A DNA stretch of 64,000 nucleotides from Pseudoramibacter fermentans (lineage in GTDB: Bacteria; Bacillota; Clostridia; Eubacteriales; Eubacteriaceae): the NCBI GenBank assembly GCA_009493725.1, contig VOGB01000004.1:124001-188000 (forward strand), in the 5' to 3' direction. How positions within the stretch are numbered: position 1 is the stretch's first letter; every line of letters begins with the position of its first letter. Of the stretch, positions 34,315 to 42,887 are shown piece after piece. The notes beneath the pieces were generated by a model. It had not been told where the DNA came from. It was given only the letters and a program-made list of their open reading frames with translations, and did not search any database. Both the position numbers and the translations under genes were made by a program.

Positions 34315-34857
34315 ATGAAATTTACGATCTATGGAAAGAACATGCACATTTCGGATGGATTGAAAGAAACACTTGAAAAGAAATTCCAGAAATTTGATCG
34401 TTATTTTGACAAGGAAACAGAAGTTTACGTGACCTTCAAAAAAGAAAAGAGCTACCAAGTGATTGAAGTGACCATTCCGCTCGGCAAGACGATCCTTCGA
34501 GCTGAAGAAAAGACCGACAGCACGATGGGGTCAATCGAAGCCGTCATCGACAAATTGGAAGGACAACTGAGAAAATACAAGACAAAACTGAGAAAACGCT
34601 ACGAAGCCCAAGACAGCAAATTAAATTTTGAAGCCTTCGACGATGGCGACGAACAGGCACCAGATGTTGACGAACCCAAAATCGTCAGAACGAAAAAATT
34701 TGCGATTAAGCCGATGTCGCCGGAAGAAGCCGCAATGCAGATGGACCTGCTGGAACACGATTTCTTCGTTTTCCTGAACGCGGAAACCGATGATGTGAAC
34801 GTTGTGTACCGCCGTAAAAACGGCGACTACGGGTTGATTGAACCGACCTTTGCATAA
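34315..34857 (+). CDS. hpf: Long-form ribosome hibernation promoting factor
   Basis: 180 residues, the long form. The N-terminal HPF/RaiA domain (about 1-100, MKFTIYGKNMHISDGLKETL) binds the decoding region. After an acidic linker, the C-terminal dimerisation domain (about 120-180, VRTKKFAIKPMSPEEAAMQM, DVNVVYRRKNGDYGLIEP) joins two 70S ribosomes into inactive 100S particles. The ATG at 34315 has GGAGGAC 6 nt upstream; a 32-codon in-frame extension lacks a ribosome site. Its secA-prfB neighbourhood is common in Firmicutes. Confidence 0.95.
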   Translation: MKFTIYGKNMHISDGLKETLEKKFQKFDRYFDKETEVYVTFKKEKSYQVIEVTIPLGKTILRAEEKTDSTMGSIEAVIDKLEGQLRKYKTKLRKRYEAQDSKLNFEAFDDGDEQAPDVDEPKIVRTKKFAIKPMSPEEAAMQMDLLEHDFFVFLNAETDDVNVVYRRKNGDYGLIEPTFA

Positions 34858-34895
34858 TGCATCGAAAAACAAATAAACCATAATTTTAGAACCGC

Positions 34896-34925
34896 CACCC
34901 GCTAAGTACTTTTAGCGGGTGTTTT
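34896..34925 (+). terminator. Terminator of hpf
   Basis: CACCCGCTAA (34896-34905) pairs with TTAGCGGGTG (34912-34921), followed by TTTT. Confidence 0.85.
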
Positions 34926-34926
34926 A

Positions 34927-34955
34927 TTGACAGGGGTAGGGTTTTGTTTTAAAAT
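34927..34955 (+). promoter_or_regulatory. Promoter of the DUF5317 gene
   Basis: TTGACA (34927-34932), 17 nt, TAAAAT (34950-34955). The untranslated leader is about 130 nt with no recognisable structure. Confidence 0.8.
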
Positions 34956-35090
34956 TATTTTAGTTTACCTTTGCATTAATATAGAAGAAAAGGCAAAAAT
35001 ATAAAATTAAAATGGGCGTCATCCATCACACGAAATCACGAAATGTGGACAATACGATGGAGAACAATATCAAAATTTAGGGTGGAATCA

Positions 35091-36935
35091 ATGTTTGTTA
35101 TATTAGCGATTGTTATCGGATTGATCGTGGGGGCTGCGAGAGGTGGCTCTATCGGACTGATGAGAAAACGAAAAATCAATCTATGGCCGATCGGTCTGAT
35201 CGGCATTATCCTGCAGATTGTACTCCACCTTTATTTTTATTTTGGGCAGGCGAGCGGCATTACGACCTTTTTGAATTTCGCCAGCTACGTCTGCATTTTG
35301 CTGATGCTCATTTTCAATTTTGACGATTTGTGGGCCATTCTGCTCACCGTTGGGACGACGGCCAATTTTATCGTCGCTTTTATCAACGGCGGCAAGATGC
35401 CCGTTACGCCAACGATCGTGAGTGCTCTTACCAATGCCAATTTATCTGCCGGCATTACCCGTGGCATTAACGCGGTGTATACGCCGCTCTCCAGAGCGAC
35501 GACGGCGCTTTGGATGCTTGGGATCAATACGCAGATCCCATACGTTTCGCGAATCACCTCCTATTACGGCGGTGTGGGCGGATTTTCTATTGGAAGCGTG
35601 CTTGTCTTTGTCGGCCTTTTGGGCTGGGTACAGCACGCGATGCAGGGGAACAAACAGCAGGATCCCTTCTCTGAAGAACTCAATGAAGGGGATGCGGATT
35701 ACATTATTTCGCCTGATGAAAACAGCATGATTGAAGAAATGGCTCAGAAAAAAGAAACGGGTTACGAAACCGGTCCCCTTGACTGGCTGAATCAGGATTC
35801 TGAAACTTTGTTTGGTCAGGAAATTAAGCAGCAGACAGGCGAAATTCCACCGGTAAAGCCAGAAAAAAAAGCGGCGAGAAAGCCAAGAAAACGTCGAGCT
35901 CCGCAGGAACCAGCGCGGCCTGAGGCAGACGCCACGAAAGGCCATAAACCTGAGGAGGCTCAAAACAAGCAGCCAGAAAAGACGACAGTGCTGCCTGATT
36001 TGTCGCCGGAATTGTTGGATCGGATCAAGTCCCACAATTCAGGCGCGGCGAAAAAACGTCCGGCGTCGACTGTTTCAGACGACACGCGGGTGTTTACCAC
36101 ATTGAAGGATTTGGGAAAATACGATACGAAGCCCATTGATACAGGATTTTCAGCGTCAGCTCAGAGAGAAAGAAAAGAAGCAGAGGATTTTGCGGAATCT
36201 GGATTTTTCACACAGTCGTTCTACACAGAGCGGGAAAAAGGAAAATTAGCTTTTGGTTCTCAACCGAGCGGCGATCGCAGAGAAAAAGCAGCAAAACCAA
36301 CAGGGACGTATCGTCGGGCAATAAATAATCAGGAGGATAAGAATCAAATGGCGGATTACAAACCAACAGAAGGCGACACAGTCAAATCAACAGCAGCGGC
36401 AGAACAGCCGAAACCGGCAGCACCGAAAAGAAATACGCAGCAGACAACGACGCAGTCTTCAAGCGCGTCACGATGGGAAATGCCTGAAAAGGCAAAGAAA
36501 ACAAAAGCTGAACCGACCGCTAAAAAAATCAATCCGTATCGGAAATACAGCGACGAAGAAGCGGCTAGACGAGCCGATGCGTCCCGTGATAACGAAAAGC
36601 AGATGCTGAACATTTGGCATCAGGTCTCGGAAGATACGCGCGCGCTGCGCCAGCGCGGCCGCCGGAGCGCCAGCGAAGAGGTGCAGTCCGACAGCCCGTT
36701 CAGCAGATCGGAAGCGGAACGCAAACGGCTGAAGCAGCAGCACAACCGCGCCGCAGCACAGAAAAGCGAAAACGAAATCGCTTCCGCGCAAAAGCCGAAG
36801 GCGGGCGGTACGAAAAAGCAGGCCGCCGCGGCTAATGTCACCAACGACGAAGATCGGGAACGGATCGGCTTTGAAAAAGTTGAAATCAATGTGGACAACC
36901 GAAAGGTTTCCTTCTGGAGAAAAAAGAAATCCTGA
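35091..36935 (+). CDS. DUF5317-type membrane protein with long low-complexity C-terminus
   Basis: 614 residues. The first 190 hold five to six membrane segments (MFVILAIVIGLIVGAARGGS; INLWPIGLIGIILQIVLHLY) and the GGKMPV motif typical of DUF5317. The remaining ~420 residues are charged, Lys/Glu/Ala/Gln-rich and probably disordered in the cytoplasm, apart from a conserved-looking tail IGFEKVEINVDNRKVSFWRK. The start at 35091 follows AGGGTGG. Inside the gene, at 36331-36336, a perfect AGGAGG precedes an in-frame ATG (36348), so a 195-residue C-terminal product could be made separately. No function is known; it precedes secA. Confidence 0.65.
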   Translation: MFVILAIVIGLIVGAARGGSIGLMRKRKINLWPIGLIGIILQIVLHLYFYFGQASGITTFLNFASYVCILLMLIFNFDDLWAILLTVGTTANFIVAFINGGKMPVTPTIVSALTNANLSAGITRGINAVYTPLSRATTALWMLGINTQIPYVSRITSYYGGVGGFSIGSVLVFVGLLGWVQHAMQGNKQQDPFSEELNEGDADYIISPDENSMIEEMAQKKETGYETGPLDWLNQDSETLFGQEIKQQTGEIPPVKPEKKAARKPRKRRAPQEPARPEADATKGHKPEEAQNKQPEKTTVLPDLSPELLDRIKSHNSGAAKKRPASTVSDDTRVFTTLKDLGKYDTKPIDTGFSASAQRERKEAEDFAESGFFTQSFYTEREKGKLAFGSQPSGDRREKAAKPTGTYRRAINNQEDKNQMADYKPTEGDTVKSTAAAEQPKPAAPKRNTQQTTTQSSSASRWEMPEKAKKTKAEPTAKKINPYRKYSDEEAARRADASRDNEKQMLNIWHQVSEDTRALRQRGRRSASEEVQSDSPFSRSEAERKRLKQQHNRAAAQKSENEIASAQKPKAGGTKKQAAAANVTNDEDRERIGFEKVEINVDNRKVSFWRKKKS

Positions 36936-36964
36936 GCATCAGGAAAAATACATGTTTGAAATGG

Positions 36965-36990
36965 AAAGGGCTGTGTATTCAGCCTTTTTT
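36965..36990 (+). terminator. Terminator after the DUF5317 gene
   Basis: GGGCTG (36968-36973) and CAGCCT (36980-36985) with flanking A and T runs. Confidence 0.75.
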
Positions 36991-37005
36991 GTTTGAAAGC
37001 TTTAT

Positions 37006-37032
37006 TTGCCTTTCAGACGAACATGATATAAA
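37006..37032 (+). promoter_or_regulatory. Probable secA promoter
   Basis: TTGCCT (37006-37011), 15 nt, TATAAA (37027-37032) preceded by TGA (extended -10). Confidence 0.55.
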
Positions 37033-37078
37033 ATAAGCCAACACATTCACATGATTTGAAATAAGGAGATTGAAATAT

Positions 37079-39592
37079 ATGGGATTTTTGCAAAATCTTT
37101 TTGATCCGAGCAAAAAAGAAGTAAAAAAATTAAGCAAGGTCGCAGATCAGATCGTCGCGTTGGAGGATGAATACAAGGCGCTGTCTGACGACGACTTAAA
37201 ACACAAAACTGTCGAATTTAAAGAACGCTACGCCAACGGTGAAACTTTGGACGATTTGCTGGTTGAAGCCTTTGCAACAGTTCGGGAGGCGGCAGCCCGC
37301 ACGGTCAATATGCGACATTTCCCGGTACAGCTCATCGGGGGCATGGTGCTCCACAACGGCGACATCGCAGAAATGCGCACCGGTGAAGGGAAAACCCTGG
37401 TGGCGACACTGCCGGCTTATTTGAACGCTTTGAGCGGTGAAGGGGTTTATATTGTAACGGTCAACGATTACCTGGCACGTCGAGACAGCGAATGGATGGG
37501 CAAGATCTATAAATTCCTTGGCATGAGCGTCGGTTTGGTGATCCCGGATTTATCCTACGAAGAAAAACAGGCCGCCTATCGTTCGGATATCATTTACGGG
37601 ACAAACAACGAATTCGGGTTTGACTACCTGCGCGACAACATGGTCACGTCCAAGGAAGAACAGGTGCAGCGCGGTCTGCACTACGCGATCATCGACGAAG
37701 TCGACTCCGTCCTCATCGATGAAGCCCGGACGCCGTTGATCATTTCTGGAAGCGGTGACGAAAGTACCGATCTTTACCGTACGGCTGATATTTTTGCCAA
37801 GAGCTTAAAGGACGACGACTACGAAAAGGACGAAAAGGAAAAGGCCGTCACACTGACTGAAAAAGGGACGGCTAAGGCTGAAAAATTCTTCGGCATCAAA
37901 AACCTGGCCGACGTTGAAAACATGGAAATCATGCACAACATCAACCAGGCGCTGTACGCCAACACGCTGATGACCAAGGATGTCGACTATATTGTCAAGA
38001 ACGACGAAATCATCATCATCGACGAATTTACTGGCCGCCAGATGCCGGGCCGCCGTTATTCCAACGGCCTGCATCAGGCGATTGAAGCCAAGGAACACGT
38101 TACGGTGAACCGCGAATCCAGAACGATGGCGACGATCACCTTCCAGAACTATTTCAGAATGTTTGACAAGCTGGCTGGGATGACCGGGACGGCGAAGACG
38201 GAAGAAGAAGAATTCAACACGATTTACAACTTGAACGTCGTGACCATTCCGACCAATAAACCGATGATTCGTCAGGATTTAAACGATTTGGTCTATCGGA
38301 CGGAAAAGGCGAAGTTCAAGGCGGTCACAGAAGACGTCAAGCGGCGCCACGCCAAAGGACAGCCGGTGTTGATCGGGACGATTTCCATTGAAAAATCAGA
38401 ATTACTGAGTAAATACCTGCGCCGCGAAGGCATTAAGCACAACGTCTTGAACGCCAAGCACCTCGAAAAAGAAGCAGAAATCATTTCTCAAGCCGGACAA
38501 AAGGGCGCGGTCACGATCTCGACCAACATGGCCGGCCGTGGGACGGATATTGTGCTCGGCGAGGGCGTCGCAGAACTCGGCGGGCTGCACATCATTGGAA
38601 CAGAACGCCACGAATCCAGACGTATTGACAATCAGCTGCGCGGCCGTGCCGGTCGTCAGGGCGACCCAGGTTCCACGCAGTTTTTCCTGTCGCTCGAAGA
38701 TGACCTGATGCGTATTTTCGGCTCCGACCGCATCAAATCGGTGGTAGAAAACCTTGGGATGGACGACGAAACGCCGCTGGATGCCAAGATGTTAAACCGT
38801 AGCATCGAAAGTGCCCAGAAAAAAGTTGAAGCACGCAACTTCGATATCCGTAAAAACGTTCTGCAGTACGACAACGTCATGAACCGTCAGCGTGAAATCA
38901 TCTACGCCCAGCGTCAGGAAGTGCTGGACGGCAAGAATATGCACGAACAGATTGACAAGATGACGAAGGATTTGATTAACGATTACGTCGACATGTACAC
39001 CAACGCCGGCGATTCGCTGGAAGACTGGGACGTCAAAAAGCTCAAGCGTTATTTTGGCGAATTCCTGCCGGTCGACCGCCTGCAATTCGAAGAAGGTGTT
39101 ACGGTTCAGGACATCAAGGATCAGCTGTACGCCCTCTGCCGTGAAAATTACCAGTCAAAGGTCGCATTGATCGGCGAAGACGAAATGGAAAATATGGAAC
39201 GGGTGGTCCTGCTCCGCGCGGTCGACGCGGCATGGATGGTGCACATCGACGACATGGAACAGCTCAAGGAAGGTATCGGCCTGCGGGCGTACGGTCAAAA
39301 CGACCCAGTTGTCGCGTATACGGACGAAGGGTTCAAAATGTTCGAGGACATGAACGCTGAAATCCAGGAAGAAACCGTCAAATACATTTACAATATGAAA
39401 ATCAAGCTTGTGCCGCCGAAACAGCGGCAGAGACGGGCGCAGATGCACACCAACGAGGCCCAGATCACAGGACAGGGCAGTGAAGAACCGGTTCAAAAGA
39501 CGATCCACAAAAAGAAAATCGGCCGGAATGATCCGTGCCCGTGCGGCAGCGGCAAGAAATACAAGAATTGCCACGGCCGTTACGCGAACTGA
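37079..39592 (+). CDS. secA: Protein translocase ATPase SecA
   Basis: 837 residues. SecA drives secretory proteins through SecYEG. Walker A is in MRTGEGKTLVATLPAYLNAL (about 98-117), the DEAD-like motif in IIDEVDSVLIDEARTPLIIS, the helicase arginine motifs in TNMAGRGTDIVLGEG and RGRAGRQGDPGSTQFFLSLE. The C-terminal zinc motif CPCGSGKKYKNCHG is complete. I start at ATG 37079, 9 nt after AAGGAGA; a TTG three codons upstream is too close to that site. prfB follows 35 nt later, the standard secA-prfB pairing. Confidence 0.97.
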   Translation: MGFLQNLFDPSKKEVKKLSKVADQIVALEDEYKALSDDDLKHKTVEFKERYANGETLDDLLVEAFATVREAAARTVNMRHFPVQLIGGMVLHNGDIAEMRTGEGKTLVATLPAYLNALSGEGVYIVTVNDYLARRDSEWMGKIYKFLGMSVGLVIPDLSYEEKQAAYRSDIIYGTNNEFGFDYLRDNMVTSKEEQVQRGLHYAIIDEVDSVLIDEARTPLIISGSGDESTDLYRTADIFAKSLKDDDYEKDEKEKAVTLTEKGTAKAEKFFGIKNLADVENMEIMHNINQALYANTLMTKDVDYIVKNDEIIIIDEFTGRQMPGRRYSNGLHQAIEAKEHVTVNRESRTMATITFQNYFRMFDKLAGMTGTAKTEEEEFNTIYNLNVVTIPTNKPMIRQDLNDLVYRTEKAKFKAVTEDVKRRHAKGQPVLIGTISIEKSELLSKYLRREGIKHNVLNAKHLEKEAEIISQAGQKGAVTISTNMAGRGTDIVLGEGVAELGGLHIIGTERHESRRIDNQLRGRAGRQGDPGSTQFFLSLEDDLMRIFGSDRIKSVVENLGMDDETPLDAKMLNRSIESAQKKVEARNFDIRKNVLQYDNVMNRQREIIYAQRQEVLDGKNMHEQIDKMTKDLINDYVDMYTNAGDSLEDWDVKKLKRYFGEFLPVDRLQFEEGVTVQDIKDQLYALCRENYQSKVALIGEDEMENMERVVLLRAVDAAWMVHIDDMEQLKEGIGLRAYGQNDPVVAYTDEGFKMFEDMNAEIQEETVKYIYNMKIKLVPPKQRQRRAQMHTNEAQITGQGSEEPVQKTIHKKKIGRNDPCPCGSGKKYKNCHGRYAN

Positions 39593-39627
39593 TGCCGACC
39601 AAAATGAATTGAGAAAGGAACAGGATA

Positions 39628-40731
39628 TTGATAGATTTATACGAAGCGCGGCAGGCTGTGAACGGCATGTCCGGCGAAATGGCAGATTTGGGCAAGTCTT
39701 TGAATTTGCCGGAGCTGGACGCTAGACTCAAGGAATTGGAACAGCAGACTACAGCGCCCGATTTTTGGAACGATCAAAAAACGGCGCAGAAGGTTCTGAA
39801 GGAAGAAACCCTGCTGCGCAGCAAACAGAAGCGCTACAATGAAGTGAAGAGCGATCTCGAAGATGTAGAGGTCATGCTGGAACTGGCAGAAGAAGGGGAA
39901 AGCGACGGCGAGCTCGAAGGGATGCTGAGCGCCTTCCAAAAAGAATTTGACGACTACAAGGTCGAAATGCTGCTTTCCGGCGAATACGACAGCAACAACG
40001 CGATCATTTCGCTGCACCCGGGGGCTGGCGGAACCGAATCCCACGATTGGGCGTCGATGCTGCTGCGGATGTACGTGCGCTGGGCGGAAAACAAGGGCTT
40101 CAAGGTCAAACAGCTGGATTATCAGCCCGGAGACATCGCCGGCATTAAAAGCGCGACCCTGCTCATCGAAGGGATCAACGCCTACGGTTATTTGAAAACC
40201 GAACGCGGCGTGCACCGGCTGGTGCGCATTTCCCCCTTTGATTCATCCGGGCGCCGCCACACTTCTTTCGCGTCGTTGGACGTGACGCCGCAGGTCGATG
40301 ACTCCATCGACATTGAAATCAATCCGGACGATATCCGGGTGGATACCTACCGCTCCAGTGGCGCTGGCGGCCAGCACGTTAACAAGACGTCGTCGGCTAT
40401 TCGCATCACCCACATTCCGACAGGTGTCGTCGTGCAGTGTCAGAACGAACGCAGCCAGCACCAAAACAAGGAAGTGGCGATGAACATGCTGAAATCCAAG
40501 CTTCTGGAAATCATGGAACAGGAAAAGAAGGAAAAGCTGGAGGACGTCGTTGGCGACTATTCGCAAATCGCCTGGGGCTCTCAGATCCGCTCCTACGTGT
40601 TCCATCCGTACACGATGGTCAAGGACCACCGCACCGGTGTCGAAGTCGGGAATATCCAGAGCGTTATGGACGGCGATCTCGACCAGTTCATGAACGCTGA
40701 GCTCAGACGCGAAGCGGAAGAAAACGCGTAA
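39628..40731 (+). CDS. prfB: Peptide chain release factor 2 (no programmed frameshift)
   Basis: 367 residues in one open frame. RF2 ends translation at UGA and UAA. The SPF stop-codon recognition motif lies in RISPFDSSGRRHTSFAS and the catalytic GGQ in SGAGGQHVNKTSSAIR (about 246). Most prfB genes have an early in-frame UGA bypassed by +1 frameshifting. Here the frame is uninterrupted from a TTG at 39628 (AAAGG 9 nt upstream), although CTTTGA is still present out of frame at 39698-39703. Autoregulation by frameshift is therefore apparently lost. Confidence 0.95.
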   Translation: MIDLYEARQAVNGMSGEMADLGKSLNLPELDARLKELEQQTTAPDFWNDQKTAQKVLKEETLLRSKQKRYNEVKSDLEDVEVMLELAEEGESDGELEGMLSAFQKEFDDYKVEMLLSGEYDSNNAIISLHPGAGGTESHDWASMLLRMYVRWAENKGFKVKQLDYQPGDIAGIKSATLLIEGINAYGYLKTERGVHRLVRISPFDSSGRRHTSFASLDVTPQVDDSIDIEINPDDIRVDTYRSSGAGGQHVNKTSSAIRITHIPTGVVVQCQNERSQHQNKEVAMNMLKSKLLEIMEQEKKEKLEDVVGDYSQIAWGSQIRSYVFHPYTMVKDHRTGVEVGNIQSVMDGDLDQFMNAELRREAEENA

Positions 40732-40751
40732 GAAAAAACGCAGGCAAAAAT

Positions 40752-40789
40752 AAAAATGCGAAAGGCTGAAAAGTCTTTCGCATTTTTTT
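40752..40789. terminator. Bidirectional terminator between prfB and pyrE
   Basis: AAAATGCGAAAG and CTTTCGCATTTT enclose a 10-nt loop with A and T runs on both sides, serving convergent genes. Confidence 0.9.
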
Positions 40790-40800
40790 AATCACAAAAT

Positions 40801-41469
40801 TTACGCACCGTAATCTTTTAAGTGCTGTTCGATCTTAGCTTTCATCGCGTCGTCGATAACGATTTTGCCGTCGACAGGGTGATTGTAGAGATGGCTTAAG
40901 ATATCTTCAATCGTGACCATCGGGTGGGTTTCAATGCCGAGGGTTTCGCTGATTTCCTGAACTGCGGTTTTGTCGCCGTCGCCCTTTTCCATGCGGTCGA
41001 CGGAAATGATCAGGCTCTTAACCTTGACATTGTCAGCCAGAGATTGAAGCAGCGGCACCGATTCCTTGACTGAGGTGCCCGCGGTGATGACGTCTTCGAC
41101 AATCATTGCGGTGTCGCCGGACTGAGGACGATAGCCGATGATCGAACCGCCTTCGCCGTGATCCTTTGCTTCCTTGCGGTTGAAGCAGTACGGGATGTCC
41201 ACGTTGTGATCCCGATAGAGGGATGCGGACGCGCTGATGACCAGCGGAATACCCTTGTAGGCCGGGCCGTACAGGAAATCGATGCCGTCTAAATGTTCTG
41301 AAATTTCATCCGCGTAGTACTGGCCGAGTTTGGCAATTTGTTCAGAAGTACGGTAATTGCCAGTGTTGATGAAATACGGGGTCGGGCGGCCGCTTTTGGT
41401 GATGAAATCACCGAAGGTCAGGACGCCAGAACGCACCATAAAATCGATAAAGTCGTCTTGATAACGCAT
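40801..41469 (-). CDS. pyrE: Orotate phosphoribosyltransferase
   Basis: 222 residues. It makes OMP from orotate and PRPP in pyrimidine synthesis. GPAYKGIPLVIS, FNRKEAKDHGEGGSIIGY (flexible catalytic loop) and the PRPP motif MIVEDVITAGTSVKE are intact. It stands apart from other pyr genes in this window. Ribosome site GGAGGC precedes the ATG. Confidence 0.95.
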   Translation of the reverse strand: MRYQDDFIDFMVRSGVLTFGDFITKSGRPTPYFINTGNYRTSEQIAKLGQYYADEISEHLDGIDFLYGPAYKGIPLVISASASLYRDHNVDIPYCFNRKEAKDHGEGGSIIGYRPQSGDTAMIVEDVITAGTSVKESVPLLQSLADNVKVKSLIISVDRMEKGDGDKTAVQEISETLGIETHPMVTIEDILSHLYNHPVDGKIVIDDAMKAKIEQHLKDYGA

Positions 41470-41492
41470 GATAGCCTCCGTTTTTTTCTTAA

Positions 41493-41522
41493 ATTATAGC
41501 TTAAAGAGGGCACGGCACGCAA
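41493..41522 (-). promoter_or_regulatory. Promoter of pyrE (minus strand)
   Basis: On the minus strand TTGCGT (41517-41522), 18 nt, TATAAT (41493-41498). It is back to back with the OLE RNA promoter. The leader is under 25 nt, so no PyrR attenuator is present. Confidence 0.75.
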
Positions 41523-41531
41523 GGGCGGCGC

Positions 41532-41560
41532 TTGACGAACTGAGAAGATGTGCATATAAT
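41532..41560 (+). promoter_or_regulatory. Strong promoter of the OLE RNA
   Basis: TTGACG (41532-41537), exactly 17 nt, TATAAT (41555-41560). It predicts a transcript start near 41567. Confidence 0.88.
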
Positions 41561-41566
41561 ATTCAG

Positions 41567-42237
41567 GATTAAAGGAAGTAGTATCCTAGTCGGAACTTCT
41601 GGTCTCGAGGGCGGGCCTAAAAATCCGTCGAAGGGCATATCGATGAAGTCTCTTGGCAGGGCCTTTGACGCCCAGTTGGGGGTTTTGCCAGGAGGTTAAG
41701 AAGGAGGGGGCATCCTGCAACGGCATGCAGACCATGACCCTGCCTTCGTGGAGACTTCTGCGCTACTGGAAGGGTGTAACAATACGGCGGTGTTCATCGC
41801 AGCAAGCGCTTCTGAGTAAGCAGAGGGAAAACCTGGGGACAAGTCAGGGCCTGTTGTGGCCTGAGAAGATTTTGAACCAGCGTAGCCTGCCTTGAGTGGT
41901 TTGGGTAGATGGTCTGACAGTTGCCATGTTGTCAGGGCCCGACAAGTGGCAATATTGCGACCGAAACCCTTATTGCAAAAGAGGCTAAAGGTCAGAAGGG
42001 CCGCCGCGGAAAACGCCTAGGCTATTTGAAAGAGGTCTGGCAGGGATTAAAGTGCACGCTTAGTGGCAATCCAGTCCCAACTTTTTAAGCTGGAGAATCG
42101 GATAATGAGAAATCGCTCATCCGGCGACGGATAGTCTCGATTCTGGGAAATCCTACTGGACTTATGTTGCAAAGTTTACTTGTCAGATTTTCCTTTAATC
42201 GTTTTTTTAGGATTATGCATCGTCATAGTCCTTTTTT
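41567..42237 (+). ncRNA. ole: OLE RNA (ornate, large, extremophilic RNA)
   Basis: About 0.6-0.67 kb between a consensus promoter and a terminator with no credible protein-coding content: G-rich, full of short complementary segments, and unlike flanking coding DNA in composition. Published OLE RNAs are about 600 nt, lie directly upstream of oapA, and sit near tlyA, nadK, argR and recN. All of these hold here: the next gene encodes an OapA-like four-segment membrane protein, followed by tlyA-nadK-argR-recN. OLE forms a membrane-associated ribonucleoprotein with OapA and helps with cold, alcohol, Mg and energy stress in Halalkalibacterium. The identity is inferred from length, architecture and synteny, because I could not run a covariance model. 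The mature 3' end may be near 42180, with the terminator beyond it. Confidence 0.82.
42209..42237 (+). terminator. Terminator after the OLE RNA
   Basis: AGGATTATG (42209-42217), 6-nt loop, CATAGTCCT (42224-42232), one G-U pair, then a T run. Confidence 0.82.
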
Positions 42238-42260
42238 ATTGGATGAGTTTACGTTATAAT
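42232..42260 (+). promoter_or_regulatory. Possible promoter of oapA
   Basis: TATAAT at 42255-42260 with a poor T-rich -35 that overlaps the OLE terminator. It would give oapA transcription independent of OLE. Confidence 0.45.
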
Positions 42261-42324
42261 AAAAATATCATTAAAATGAAATTTTATGCAATTTGAGATA
42301 AAATCAGAAAGGAAGTTTAACGGA

Positions 42325-42885
42325 TTGGCAAAGACCAAAAAAGCGAAGAACGACCGAAAGAAGTGGATCGCCCTCGTGGCGGTGGGCACCTTTCTGTCGA
42401 CCTTTGTGATCGATTATATTTCCGATACAGTGCTGTCCAACGCAAACCTGATCGTCGCGATTGTGATTCTGTTTTTGATCGTCGCTGTCGGTATTTTTAT
42501 GGATATGATCGGCATTGCGGTGACAGCGGTGAAAATTGAGCCTTTCAACGCGATGGCCTCTCGAAAAATCAAAGGGGCGAAAACGGCAGTGAAGATCGTC
42601 AAAAACGCGTCGAAGGTGTCGTCGGTGTGCTGCGATGTCATCGGCGATATCTGCGGTATCATCTCAGGGAGCGTCGCCGTATCCATCACGGGGCAGCTGG
42701 CGCAGTTTTACAAGCTTTCGAGTTCGATGCTGCTGGGCCTTTTGATTTCCGCGTCGGTCGCGTGCATTACGGTCGGCGGGAAGGCAATTTTTAAAGATGT
42801 CGGTATGAAACAGGGCGTGCGCATTGTGTCGGGATTATCCCGCAGCATTGCAAACGTCCGGGGATTTTTTAATAAACACGAATAA
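42325..42885 (+). CDS. oapA: OLE-associated membrane protein OapA
   Basis: 186 residues from a TTG at 42325, which has AAAGGAAG 10 nt upstream; an ATG 13 codons earlier has no ribosome site. The N-terminus is basic (AKTKKAKNDRKK), then four membrane segments at about 14-37, 42-68, 105-130 and 138-160. The pattern DYISD (residues 30-34) fits the conserved DxxxD motif reported for OapA. Basic segments between helices (SRKIKGAKTAVKIVKNASK) suit RNA contact. In OLE-bearing species OapA binds OLE RNA and holds it at the membrane. tlyA starts 2 nt after the stop. Identification rests on topology, motif and synteny. Confidence 0.82.
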   Translation: MAKTKKAKNDRKKWIALVAVGTFLSTFVIDYISDTVLSNANLIVAIVILFLIVAVGIFMDMIGIAVTAVKIEPFNAMASRKIKGAKTAVKIVKNASKVSSVCCDVIGDICGIISGSVAVSITGQLAQFYKLSSSMLLGLLISASVACITVGGKAIFKDVGMKQGVRIVSGLSRSIANVRGFFNKHE

Positions 42886-42887
42886 AA

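Noticed and set aside
41470..41500. PyrR-binding attenuator upstream of pyrE
   Set aside because: The leader between the -10 and the start codon is too short to hold one.
41653..41895. An 80-codon plus-strand open frame inside the OLE RNA
   Set aside because: No ribosome site of the right spacing, no recognisable protein features, and it lies within the predicted structured RNA.
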